From Cyanobacteria bacterium SZAS-4 (lineage in GTDB: Bacteria; Cyanobacteriota; Vampirovibrionia; Obscuribacterales; Obscuribacteraceae), in NCBI GenBank assembly GCA_018266255.1, contig JAFEAT010000007.1, positions 186,001-250,000 of the forward strand: a stretch of DNA of 64,000 bases. The letters run 5' to 3'. The notes beneath the pieces are model-generated. The model saw nothing but the letters and a program-made list of their open reading frames with translations, was not told the origin of the DNA and did not search any database. This document shows, one piece after another, positions 35,563-43,308 of this stretch (the stretch's first letter is position 1; each line of letters begins with the position of its first letter). The position numbers and the translations under genes were made by a program.

Positions 35563-36224
35563 AATTTGTAGCCGACACCGTGCACGGTCGTGATGATTGA
35601 GGGTTTTCCTTCCTCATCTAATTTCTTTCGCAACCGCTTGATGCAGGTCGTCAAAGCGTCGCTGCTGGAGTCTGAATCAGAAGCCCAAACACGATTGAGC
35701 AGCGCGTCCGCGCTAAAGACTTGCTTGGGATGCCGCATGAAGAATTCCATTAATGCGAATTCGCGCGGCAAAAGCTTGATCTCGACATCATCCTTGGTCA
35801 GCTTGAAGTTAGCCTGGTCGAGCGTTATGTTGCCCATGGTAATCACATTGCCTGTAAACGATCCCGGACGGCGCAGCAGAGCGCGCAGACGGACCGACAG
35901 CTCTTTCATAGCGAAAGGCTTGGTTAGATAGTCGTCGGCGCCGGCTCCAAAACCGGTCTCTTTGTCATCAATAGTCGACTTGCCTGTCAGCATGATCACC
36001 GGTGTGGTCTTACCTGCGTCTCGAAACTCTTTCAAAATCTCGGGACCGTGCATGCCCGGCAGTTCCCAGTCCAGGATGACAAGGTCGAACTGGTAGTACT
36101 TCAGGCGTTCGAGAGCCTCTCGACCGTCAGAGATAATCTCGAGGTTATGTTTTTCCATGGTGAGCCAGTCCCGAACCATTCGGCACAGCCCTTGATCGTC
36201 TTCAACCAGGAGAATTTTGGCCAC
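35550..36224 (-). CDS. OmpR/PhoB-family response regulator
   Basis: 224 aa. The receiver domain (about 1-118) has the acidic pair EDD 8-10, phospho-acceptor Asp52 in VILDWELPG, Thr in MLTGKS and Lys in LTKPF. A winged-helix DNA-binding domain (about 128-222) contains LLPREFALMEFFM and RLRKKLDEEG...VHGVGYKLDIG. It binds DNA as a phosphorylated dimer and controls transcription. The cognate kinase is uncertain; the kinase at 32839 is nearest. The 267-nt 5' flank contains a GGTCG...CGACC inverted repeat (near 36394-36409) but no clear promoter. Confidence 0.96.
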   Translation of the reverse strand: MAKILLVEDDQGLCRMVRDWLTMEKHNLEIISDGREALERLKYYQFDLVILDWELPGMHGPEILKEFRDAGKTTPVIMLTGKSTIDDKETGFGAGADDYLTKPFAMKELSVRLRALLRRPGSFTGNVITMGNITLDQANFKLTKDDVEIKLLPREFALMEFFMRHPKQVFSADALLNRVWASDSDSSSDALTTCIKRLRKKLDEEGKPSIITTVHGVGYKLDIG

Positions 36225-36442
36225 GGCAACCGTCCATCCAATGCTTTGTTTATTATGCCCCGACTACAAAGCTTCAACTGCTTTGCTACCAATACTTTTC
36301 GACCCTTCCCAATGTTTCCTTCCGACACGTAAATACAACACGTTAGCAGATTAATCAGGTTTTGCCCTGCCTCTTCTCGTCTTGCAGGTTTGTCTTTGTT
36401 CCGGTCGCACTTCCGACCAAAACTGAAACTAGACTACAAAGT

Positions 36443-36487
36443 GAGTAACCGTTGAAAAGTTACCGTTGAAAAATGTTCGTTGAACAG
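36443..36487. repeat. 14-nt degenerate repeats after the YD-repeat gene
   Basis: Minus strand: TTTTCAACGGTTAC, TTTTCAACGGTAAC, then GTTCAACGAACATT, and inside the gene end TTTCAACCGACATCTGA with the stop (36492-36494). A further stop-associated array. Confidence 0.7.
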
Positions 36488-36491
36488 CAGA

Positions 36492-38120
36492 TCAGATGTC
36501 GGTTGAAATTTGAACCGGAGCGCCGCTAACTGAGTTTCTGCGAATCGCAAAAGTGAATTCGCCGCTGTCGCTGATGCGACCGATTGGCTGCCCAGCTTTC
36601 ACTTTGTCACCAGTGACGACGTTAGCCATTTCCATTCCCACATACAACTGATAACGGATTGCTCGTTGCGCTCTGTCATAGCATTGAACAACAACTGATT
36701 CTTTTCCCACATTCATGCGTTTGTACTTCTCAATCAAAGCGAAGTCTTTTTCGCTCAAACAAATCACCGCATGTTTTCTTTGATCGTTTGATCCAGCTTC
36801 ACGACTCGAGTAGACGACAACGCCGTCTTGGAACGAAGCTACAGGCGCCTGACAATCGAACTTGATCGATGCATAAGCATCTTTTGTCGACTGCACGGGT
36901 GAGCATTGACCTCTCTCGAGCAACAACTGGCATTCGGTGGTGACACCATTTTTCAAAATGAATTTTGGTCTACCAATCAAGGGCGGTTCTTGAAACGCGA
37001 TTCCGTCAGTGAATTGACGAGTCTTGCGACCTTCCAGATCAGTGATGGTGCGGATTCCGGCGTACTCTTCAACGGCATAACCGTTGCAATATCTGATTGT
37101 CTGTTTGCCGGACAATTCAGTGTATGTGTACGCACCGTTGTCATTCACCACTACGGAACCGTACCAGTAGCGACCGGTTTCTTCATTGCACCAAATCTGG
37201 TTGCCGATGTTGTTCCACGCACCACGCTCGTTCAAGATGCGCTGTGGCTGTCTATCTTCTGTATAATTTTGAAATTCAAATTTGCGTCCGTCTGCGTCGT
37301 GCATAACCGTTAATCTTCCTGCTGCGTCGTAACCGAGAAGAGAATGGTTGAGAAGATTGCGAACAGCAGATCTTCCATCGATGAATTTGTAGGCGATTGT
37401 TTGAGCAATTGCGTCTTCGTGAGATGTGTTGCCCTGCGCGTCTTCTTTGAAGCGAGAGTAGAGTTCTCCCGAAGCGAACTTTTCAACTGTTTTGGTGCCG
37501 CATGGCGAGAAGAGTACACGCTCGGTAGAATTGCTCATCAGGCAACCGCTTTTTCCGATCGAAATACTGCCATTCCACACTGCATCAGTTTCGTTGTTGC
37601 TCCAACTGTCTAGATAGCGCCTGTCTTCGCCACACGCTCTAAACCAGTCACCCTGCTCGTTTGCAAATGCTCTCAAATCACCGGTGACTTCGTCGTAAGC
37701 AAAACCAAAGCGTCGACCTGCAGCATCTTTAAAAATGCTGATTCGATTTTTATCATCGATGGTCAGTTCGCTGCCGTTTTCTCCCGCTACAGTTACCGGT
37801 TCCAAAATTTTCCGCGCCGTATCAGCAGCGAAACTGGATTCGCCTGCCACACGCGCCGCAGATTCAATGCCGTTTTGGGCCGCACCAACAACGAATCCAG
37901 ATCCGCCTGTCGCACGTACCTCATATCCAATCGCTTGTTGAGCCGTACCAGCAGCGAATTTAGATTCGCCTGCCGCACGCACCTCAGAGTTATTTCTTTC
38001 AGATTCGAACTTGTACGTTGAGCGATTTCGTTCAACTGGCTTCGCGATACCGAAAGGGTCATCACAAGTCAGGAACACCAGTCCATTTTGAATTTGGTTT
38101 TGCTGCTCTAGTACATTCAT
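36492..38120 (-). CDS. YD/RHS-like repeat protein with a degenerate M23 (LytM)-like C-terminus
   Basis: About 542 aa, no signal peptide. An N-terminal region with three 22-residue repeats is followed by YD-type strands (AAGRRFGFAYDEVTGDLRAF, YDAAGRLTVMHDADGRKFEFQNY) like those of RHS shells. A C-terminal domain follows: GMEMANVVTGDKVKAGQPIG and RISDSGEFTFAIRRN match the end of M23 metallopeptidases, but the zinc-binding HxH of the active site reads FTFAI-type and is missing, so the domain is probably inactive or a binder. Start ATG 38120 or GTG 38135. Divergent from a CHAP-like gene, which also lacks a signal peptide. Confidence 0.7.
   Translation of the reverse strand: MNVLEQQNQIQNGLVFLTCDDPFGIAKPVERNRSTYKFESERNNSEVRAAGESKFAAGTAQQAIGYEVRATGGSGFVVGAAQNGIESAARVAGESSFAADTARKILEPVTVAGENGSELTIDDKNRISIFKDAAGRRFGFAYDEVTGDLRAFANEQGDWFRACGEDRRYLDSWSNNETDAVWNGSISIGKSGCLMSNSTERVLFSPCGTKTVEKFASGELYSRFKEDAQGNTSHEDAIAQTIAYKFIDGRSAVRNLLNHSLLGYDAAGRLTVMHDADGRKFEFQNYTEDRQPQRILNERGAWNNIGNQIWCNEETGRYWYGSVVVNDNGAYTYTELSGKQTIRYCNGYAVEEYAGIRTITDLEGRKTRQFTDGIAFQEPPLIGRPKFILKNGVTTECQLLLERGQCSPVQSTKDAYASIKFDCQAPVASFQDGVVVYSSREAGSNDQRKHAVICLSEKDFALIEKYKRMNVGKESVVVQCYDRAQRAIRYQLYVGMEMANVVTGDKVKAGQPIGRISDSGEFTFAIRRNSVSGAPVQISTDI
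37790..37988 (-). repeat. Three in-frame 66-69 nt repeats in the YD-repeat protein
   Basis: Encode EVRAAGESKFAAGTAQQAIGY, EVRATGGSGFVVGAAQNGIES and ARVAGESSFAADTARKILEP. Ala/Gly-rich, probably a flexible spacer. Confidence 0.8.
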
Positions 38121-38252
38121 TGTCCTAAGCCTCACCTTTTCGCAGGTGCGTCTCGCACCTCATGTAACTAGATTAGGAAAAAGGTTTGGCAAAGGTTTGG
38201 CAAAAAAGGAGGTCGGCAAATGTTTCAAGTAGGACGCAAGTTTAAATTCTGC

Positions 38253-38280
38253 TTGACATGCGACGGCGTAGGCATATACT
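38253..38280 (+). promoter_or_regulatory. Strong sigma70-type promoter for the CHAP-like gene
   Basis: TTGACA (38253-38258), 16-nt spacer, TATACT (38275-38280). Transcription would start near 38287, leaving a leader of about 114 nt before ATG 38401. Same layout as the promoter at 46701-46728. Confidence 0.75.
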
Positions 38281-38400
38281 GAATAAGCCCTCTCTATAAT
38301 TTAATTGCTCAGCAAGATCCCCAAGACCACTCAGGAGCCCTTTGCACGGCTTTCGTCGGGTTTCAGAACTCGGGTTTCTTCACTTAGTAGGTTGTTTACC

Positions 38401-39486
38401 ATGCCTCCCGGACCAGCAGATGCTCCATCGTCACCAGGACTGAGTCAGCACGACCAGCTGGTCAGACAGTTTGAACACGATTTTTCAGAGCAGTATAAGA
38501 AAGATCCCAATGACGCCAAGGCGATGTCCAAGGTGTGGGAGGAATTGCAGAAGCTGCATGGCATAGACGGCAACGATGAAAGATTCCAAGCCGACATGCG
38601 CATGATCAACAAATATTTGGAAGACACAGGCGTTTTAGAAGCCAAAGGCGTTCTTCCAAAACTTGAAATTGAAGAAGATCCGAATAATCCAAATAATCCA
38701 GATGGCTTCAAGATCGCACCGATGGATCCATCTAGCCCAGACTCACCATCGAACGAAAAAGCATCGATGGACGCCAACCAGGCCGCTCAAGAAGCGACCG
38801 AGCAACAGGCAGCCAACGGTTACAATAGCAGCCCTGGTGAAAGTGGCGGCTACTCCGGCGGCGCACAAGCTGGTGACTCTGGCAGCTCAGGCAGCGGCGG
38901 ATACGACGGTGGCGCTAGCAACGATGGCTCAGGCGGAGCACCGTACAACCCAGGATTCTCAGGACAAGCCGGCTTCGACGGTTACCAGGACACAGTCGAT
39001 CCGAATGATAAAACGCAAAATGACATTCTGGCAGCCTGCGAAGCTGATGTCGGTCACGCCATGTGGAAAAATATCAATGGTGGCGCCAGCGGTGGCAACG
39101 AAGGTTGCGCAGCATCCGTCAGCGCAGTGCTAGACCAAGCTGGTGCTGCAAATGTGAGCGAGATGGAATGTCATCATTTGCAATCGGCACTAACGGGTTC
39201 CGGAGAATGGAGCGTCACCGACAAGCCACAACCAGGTGATGTTGTAATCGGCTACGGCGGTTTGAGCGCAGCCCACACAGGCATCGTCGGCAAGAACGGC
39301 ACGGTCTTCGATAACCACTCGAGCACAGGCACCTTCCAACAAGACTCATTGAGCTACTTCAAGAACTGGAACCAAGTAGTGTTCTTGCATCACAATCCAA
39401 AGCCAGGTAGCACACCTGCTCCGGCACACAACGATGCTCCGGCACCTACGCATGTCCCTGCGCCGACCACACCTACACACAAATAA
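38401..39486 (+). CDS. CHAP/NlpC-P60-like cysteine peptidase-fold protein without signal peptide
   Basis: 361 aa. An N-terminal helical region (about 15-85), an acidic/Pro linker, and a Gly/Ser-rich linker (about 140-195) lead to a C-terminal domain (about 205-335) with a CHAP-like pattern: Cys in GNEGCAASVSAVL, PQPGDVVIGYG, His in SAAHTGIVG, and Asn/His in VFDNHSS. It ends in a Pro/Ala/Thr tail. CHAP domains cleave peptidoglycan peptides or glutathionylspermidine-type bonds. There is no export signal, so a dedicated secretion route or a cytoplasmic role must be considered. ATG 38401 was chosen because the longer ORF start has no coding character and lies near the promoter. A hairpin follows the stop. 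Confidence 0.75.
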   Translation: MPPGPADAPSSPGLSQHDQLVRQFEHDFSEQYKKDPNDAKAMSKVWEELQKLHGIDGNDERFQADMRMINKYLEDTGVLEAKGVLPKLEIEEDPNNPNNPDGFKIAPMDPSSPDSPSNEKASMDANQAAQEATEQQAANGYNSSPGESGGYSGGAQAGDSGSSGSGGYDGGASNDGSGGAPYNPGFSGQAGFDGYQDTVDPNDKTQNDILAACEADVGHAMWKNINGGASGGNEGCAASVSAVLDQAGAANVSEMECHHLQSALTGSGEWSVTDKPQPGDVVIGYGGLSAAHTGIVGKNGTVFDNHSSTGTFQQDSLSYFKNWNQVVFLHHNPKPGSTPAPAHNDAPAPTHVPAPTTPTHK

Positions 39487-39517
39487 TCCAAACGGGCACG
39501 TAGAACAAAACCGACAC

Positions 39518-39548
39518 GGCTGCATCGGGTTTAAAGTTTGATGCAGCC
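39518..39548. terminator. Inverted repeat, possible terminator of the CHAP-like gene
   Basis: GGCTGCATC, 13-nt loop, GATGCAGCC: perfect 9-bp stem 31 nt after the stop. No T-run follows on the plus strand. Confidence 0.5.
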
Positions 39549-39640
39549 CTATTCCATCTCTCGGGAAACAATAATCGAGCGGCCGGTGTAAGATTCGACT
39601 TAATCGACTTACACACGTTTCCATCCGAGAGATTTAGACC

Positions 39641-40600
39641 ATGCAAAAAAAGTGTTTTGAGCTTGCGGCCGCCGTATTTATGCTAGCTGGAATAACTAGT
39701 TGTCCGATTCCTAGCTTCGCCCAGCAGGGACCAGGCGGTGAGCAAGTCGGGATGATTCTTTTCCCTGTTAATCGCGATCAGAACGATCAGCAATACATCA
39801 TCAGTCGTGCTGGCTACAAGATAAACATTCAAGGAATTGGCATCGACAAAGACGCTAAGCAGATTGCGGTCTATCAAGACAACCAAAACAACTTCTGGTA
39901 CATCAACAAGAAGGGCACTCCGACCGAAGTGAACCCAGAGCAGATGCAAAAGGTGCAAGCGCAAATTCAGGCACAACAGGCGATGCAGCAGGGTGGCGGT
40001 GGTGGCGGTTATCCGAACCAATACCAGAATCAAAACCCACCCCAGAACAATACGACCGTCAACAACTACGGCAGCAGCAGTGGCTCTAGTAGCAGCGGTA
40101 GTTCGGCCCTAGGAACAGGATTGGCAGCCATGGGCGGGGCGATGGGCGGTGCCGCAATCGGGGCAGCAATGACCAACTCGATGTACGACCATCCTTATTA
40201 CGGCGTTCCATACGGGCAGCCTATCTATCACGAGCCAACGTCGGGGAACTACTACTATCACGGCGCCTCGGGCAACAACGTGTATGTAAAGCCAACAGAG
40301 AACACGGCGGCAATGTTCAATCAGTACAACCATCAGGGCACATGGCAAAACCGCGATCAGTGGCAAAACAATCCGAACTACGATCGCAATAACGCAATGA
40401 ACCCGACCAAAATGAATGGCAACATGGCTGAGAACGGCAATCGCATGCAACAAGCCGCTGGTGAAGAAGGCGGTCGTAAGTTCGGCAACAGATTCCGCGG
40501 CGGCGATGAAGGTGCCGCAGCTAATGGCGGTGGCGAACGTCGGTTCGGGGGCGGTGAAGCAGGCGCTGGGCGCCGTCTCGGAGGCGGGCGATTCCGTTAA
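39641..40600 (+). CDS. Secreted Gln/Asn/Gly-rich protein of unknown function
   Basis: 319 aa. Signal segment ELAAAVFMLAGITSCPIPSFAQ (the Cys is not in a lipobox). A small N-terminal domain (about 30-105, VGMILFPVNRDQNDQQ, FWYINKKGTPTEV), then Q-rich and GGGGGG/Ser stretches, a glycine-zipper-like LGTGLAAMGGAMGGAAIGAAM, a Tyr-rich segment (YYYHGASGNNVYV) and a C-terminal RGG-like tail (KFGNRFRGG, RRFGGG, RRLGGGRFR). Low-complexity composition suggests a surface or matrix protein. No family recognised. Confidence 0.78.
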   Translation: MQKKCFELAAAVFMLAGITSCPIPSFAQQGPGGEQVGMILFPVNRDQNDQQYIISRAGYKINIQGIGIDKDAKQIAVYQDNQNNFWYINKKGTPTEVNPEQMQKVQAQIQAQQAMQQGGGGGGYPNQYQNQNPPQNNTTVNNYGSSSGSSSSGSSALGTGLAAMGGAMGGAAIGAAMTNSMYDHPYYGVPYGQPIYHEPTSGNYYYHGASGNNVYVKPTENTAAMFNQYNHQGTWQNRDQWQNNPNYDRNNAMNPTKMNGNMAENGNRMQQAAGEEGGRKFGNRFRGGDEGAAANGGGERRFGGGEAGAGRRLGGGRFR

Positions 40601-40611
40601 AGTGTTTCTTT

Positions 40612-40625
40612 AACTGATATCAGTT
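40612..40625. other. Perfect 14-bp palindrome centred on GATATC
   Basis: AACTGATATCAGTT, 11 nt after the stop of the Gly-rich protein gene. GATATC-centred palindromes recur intergenically at 40715-40724 (GCGATATCGC), 57817-57828 (AGCGATATCGCT) and 35482-35491 (CCGATATCGG). Confidence 0.6.
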
Positions 40626-40638
40626 TATGAACTAATCG

Positions 40639-40675
40639 ATGCCGCAAATGCTTGTCAAAAGGGCGTTTGCGGCAT
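40639..40675. terminator. Probable terminator hairpin after the Gly-rich protein gene
   Basis: ATGCCGCAAATGC, 11-nt loop, GCGTTTGCGGCAT: 13-bp stem with one G-T pair, followed by TTGAGTTT. Confidence 0.6.
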
Positions 40676-40790
40676 TTGAGTTTAAGAACTGCAATAGATG
40701 GTTTTTGTCCATTAAGCGATATCGCCTAATAATTGAGCAGATGCTCAGAAACCCTCTATAGACGGGACTTTTGAGAAAAAACTGTACGAC

Positions 40791-40819
40791 AACGGCGGAC
40801 GTTCAATACGCCCGCCGTT
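40791..40819 (-). terminator. Terminator hairpin of the TerB-like gene
   Basis: On the minus strand AACGGCGGGCGT, 5-nt loop, ACGTCCGCCGTT pairs over 12 bp with one G-T pair. A six-T run (TTTTTT) follows about 10 nt later, 22 nt after the stop of the gene. Confidence 0.65.
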
Positions 40820-40841
40820 CTGAATCTAGCTGGAAGACCTT

Positions 40842-41069
40842 TTAGTCTTTCAGGTGTGAGCGCAAAAGCACGCCAGACAAGATTTCGAATGCTTCATCAT
40901 CAAAATGATTGGCATGAAGAGCCTTCTCTAGGAATTGCTTCTCTTTCTCAGATACCTTTCCATCGGCCATAATCAGCTCGCGGATTACCTTTGCTTCGTA
41001 TTTGGACACTTTAGCGTCGTCCTGAAGCGCTTCTTTCAAAGCTTCTTCCAATGTCAACTTAAAAGCCAC
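40842..41069 (-). CDS. Small TerB-like helical protein
   Basis: 75 aa. The single recognisable stretch, VIRELIMADGKVSEKEKQFLEKAL, matches the core of TerB-like domains (MADGxVSxxExxxL), a small helical fold that can bind metal ions and often couples to membrane or stress systems. The full-length family domain is about 130 aa, so this is a minimal version. GTG start at 41069 preceded by a strong AGGAGG. No neighbour clarifies the role. Its upstream region overlaps the promoter of the rhodanese gene. Confidence 0.72.
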   Translation of the reverse strand: MAFKLTLEEALKEALQDDAKVSKYEAKVIRELIMADGKVSEKEKQFLEKALHANHFDDEAFEILSGVLLRSHLKD

Positions 41070-41084
41070 TTTCGTTTGCCTCCT

Positions 41085-41113
41085 TTGGCAGACCCGATGA
41101 CGGAGATTATACT
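41085..41113 (+). promoter_or_regulatory. Sigma70-type promoter for the rhodanese gene
   Basis: TTGGCA (41085-41090), 17-nt spacer, TATACT (41108-41113), each 5/6 to consensus. Start of transcription near 41120, 25 nt before ATG 41145. The -35 overlaps the opposite-strand Shine-Dalgarno region of the TerB-like gene. Confidence 0.7.
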
Positions 41114-41144
41114 TAACTCTTAGTTGAATTAAAAAGGGGTCGAG

Positions 41145-41486
41145 ATGGCTGGGGCGGACTTAAGAACGGAAATAACGGCAAAAGAGCTCAAAAAACGGCT
41201 CGATGCGGGCGAAAAAGTCGTACTGCTTGATATTCGAGAGCCTCATGAGTTGGCGATCTGCACGCTTGCCAATACGACAGCGCACATTCCCATGGGCGAT
41301 TTAATGGAAAGACTCTCGGAACTTGAGAAATTTAGAAATCAAGATATCGTTGTCTACTGTCGCTCTGGAAACCGAAGCGATAGTTGTGCCGAGTTTTTGC
41401 GCGACCAGGGATTTTCAGGCTTAAATCTGACCGGCGGAATAATTGCCTGGTCAGATGATATTGATTCGTCAATTCAGAAATATTAG
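41145..41486 (+). CDS. Single-domain rhodanese (sulfurtransferase) protein
   Basis: 113 aa, one rhodanese domain. LLDIREPHE is the N-terminal family motif; the active-site loop is CRSGNRS, with the catalytic Cys after VVYC; NLTGGIIAW ends the domain. Such proteins carry persulfide sulfur or bind thiols in the cytoplasm. Start ATG 41145, promoter directly upstream. The 49-codon membrane-protein gene follows 18 nt later with its own GGAGG, so the two are likely one operon. Confidence 0.93.
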   Translation: MAGADLRTEITAKELKKRLDAGEKVVLLDIREPHELAICTLANTTAHIPMGDLMERLSELEKFRNQDIVVYCRSGNRSDSCAEFLRDQGFSGLNLTGGIIAWSDDIDSSIQKY

Positions 41487-41504
41487 AAACGGGCTGGAGG
41501 CGTT

Positions 41505-41654
41505 GTGACTGACACTACAGATGGTGACGTAGAAGCCGCCAAGAAAAAACAGAAACAGTTCATAATACTATGCGCGGTGCTCGGTGTTTGCACCGTTATT
41601 TTCCTTGTAATGATGGTGCTTCTGGCTTATACACTGCCAAACGCTAGCGGTTGA
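41505..41654 (+). CDS. 49-residue single-pass membrane protein
   Basis: GTG start at 41505 with CTGGAGG 4 nt upstream; stop TGA 41652-41654. An acidic N-terminus (DTTDGDVEAA), a KKKQKQ positive patch and one 20-plus residue hydrophobic helix (ILCAVLGVCTVIFLVMM...) ending NASG. Topology should place the N-terminus in the cytoplasm. It lies 18 nt after the rhodanese gene. Coding status rests on the start signal and clean membrane-protein composition. No family recognised. Confidence 0.65.
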   Translation: MTDTTDGDVEAAKKKQKQFIILCAVLGVCTVIFLVMMVLLAYTLPNASG

Positions 41655-41713
41655 TGCAGCACTGAAAACAAATCCGTGCGCATTTGAGCGTTCCGCAAAG
41701 ACAAACACTGTTT

Positions 41714-43228
41714 CTAGTTTCTCGAACGCGCCACAATCTGCTTGCAGCTTTGCTCCAACTGCGCCGCATCGCTATCGCGTTTTTCGAAACGTAGCAGTTG
41801 CGTCAGATTCGCAACAGTTATGCGCAACTTACGTTTGTCTACACTATTGCGATGTATCGACAGGGCCAAGTTGAAGTATTCTTCTGACTTCCGCACATCA
41901 TTGCTGTTTGCCAGTTCGATTCCATAATTGTCGTATGCGGTTCCCAGGTCATCGAGCAGGGACGCGTCATCGGGTGAATCCTGCACGGCCTTTTCGAAGT
42001 AGGAAATTGCTTGTTGATTGCTGGCGAATGTTTTTCCTGAGTCATAAGACTGCGGTTTGCCAGCTTCAGGTGGTGGAGGTGCTGAAACGAGATTTGGATT
42101 CATGCTCTGACGTGGGCTCACAGGAGAAACGTCTGCTGTTTGAAACTCTTGTGCGTGACTCTGACCGCTACTAGAAGTGGAATTACGCTTCTGCAAAACA
42201 GTGGCATACAGCTTGGCTAAGGTATTCACATCGCGTTGAGTCAAGTGCGGATCTTGCACCTTCTGACCGTTGGCAGTGAAATACATAACGTCTCCGGCAA
42301 CGTCGCTGTGCCCCAGCAATCCTAGCGTGTGTCCGATTTCGTGCAAGCAAATCGTGTGCATCACCAAATCGTCAACGGAACCTTTGTCATTCCGATCGCG
42401 AGTCAATAGATATAGTTTGGAGCTGACAATGTATCCATCACTGTCTAATATAGGCACAGCTTCACCGGCTTCCAGCCCGCGATTCTGTGGAAAGTGTTTG
42501 GGATCATCGATCCAGATACATTCAATATTGGCGTCGGCGACGTTATCGACCCTGGTGAACGTGATGTGCCCTTCGGTAGCTTTAGTCCATTCGGCAAACG
42601 AATTGTTCAAGATAATGTCGTCGTTCTTGCGATATCCACGCACTCCACGTCCATCTCCGATGTACACCTTGAGCGGCATGGCATCGAGGTTCCAGCCGTA
42701 GAAATTCTTTCCTTCGGTAGCAAGTGCAAAGTAACTGTCGGCTCCGTCGCGACCGACGCGTTGCCAAATCTCGTTTTTCCTGGCGATTTGTTCGTTCAAT
42801 TTCTGCAATATCAATTCCGTTTCTCGACGGCGTGAACTATGCGGAAAGTTTGCAAGAAACTGATTTCCAACTTGGATACCTTCCTCAAGTTGTCCAGACA
42901 CCATGCAGCTTCCAACCAAAGCGGCCCAAGCCAAATCAAAACTTGGATCAGCTTGAACAGCTTGTTCAAACTTCATGCGCGCCTCTTGAAGTTGATTGTT
43001 GTCTCCGAGGCGAATAGCTTCGTTGTACAAATGACTTGACACCATCCGCGGTGTCTGTTGTTGCTGCGAATATTGTCGCTGCCCAGACGAAACTCGAATT
43101 CCGCCAATTCCAGGAATCGGAATGCCTCCGCCCAGAAGCGTATCTAACATCCCGGCTTGCGCCCCGCCACAAGACACCGCGAGAGCGCCCATAACAGCTA
43201 CAACGCGCGTTAAGCCTCGTCTCGTCAT
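41714..43228 (-). CDS. Exported matrixin-type (M10) zinc metalloprotease with TPRs
   Basis: 504 aa. Signal segment (RVVAVMGALAVSCGGAQA), Gly/Ile-rich linker, TPRs about 65-135 (HLYNEAIRLGDNNQLQEAR, AWAALVGSCMVSGQLEEG), then a matrixin domain about 160-330 with the zinc site HEIGHTLGLLGH (residues 296-307) and the downstream Met-turn DVMYF, and a C-terminal pair of TPRs (about 410-490, DASLLDDLGTAYDNYG). Metzincin endopeptidase acting outside the cytoplasm. Start ATG 43228, GAGGG 8 nt upstream. TPR-matrixin fusion is uncommon. Its 3' neighbour is the rhodanese pair (convergent). Confidence 0.93.
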   Translation of the reverse strand: MTRRGLTRVVAVMGALAVSCGGAQAGMLDTLLGGGIPIPGIGGIRVSSGQRQYSQQQQTPRMVSSHLYNEAIRLGDNNQLQEARMKFEQAVQADPSFDLAWAALVGSCMVSGQLEEGIQVGNQFLANFPHSSRRRETELILQKLNEQIARKNEIWQRVGRDGADSYFALATEGKNFYGWNLDAMPLKVYIGDGRGVRGYRKNDDIILNNSFAEWTKATEGHITFTRVDNVADANIECIWIDDPKHFPQNRGLEAGEAVPILDSDGYIVSSKLYLLTRDRNDKGSVDDLVMHTICLHEIGHTLGLLGHSDVAGDVMYFTANGQKVQDPHLTQRDVNTLAKLYATVLQKRNSTSSSGQSHAQEFQTADVSPVSPRQSMNPNLVSAPPPPEAGKPQSYDSGKTFASNQQAISYFEKAVQDSPDDASLLDDLGTAYDNYGIELANSNDVRKSEEYFNLALSIHRNSVDKRKLRITVANLTQLLRFEKRDSDAAQLEQSCKQIVARSRN

Positions 43229-43308
43229 CGCCAATTCCCTCACTGGTCTAGAATCTATGTTCCCAGTTTGAGGAGAATTAGTGACTTATTGGTGGCGGAA
43301 AAGATCAG

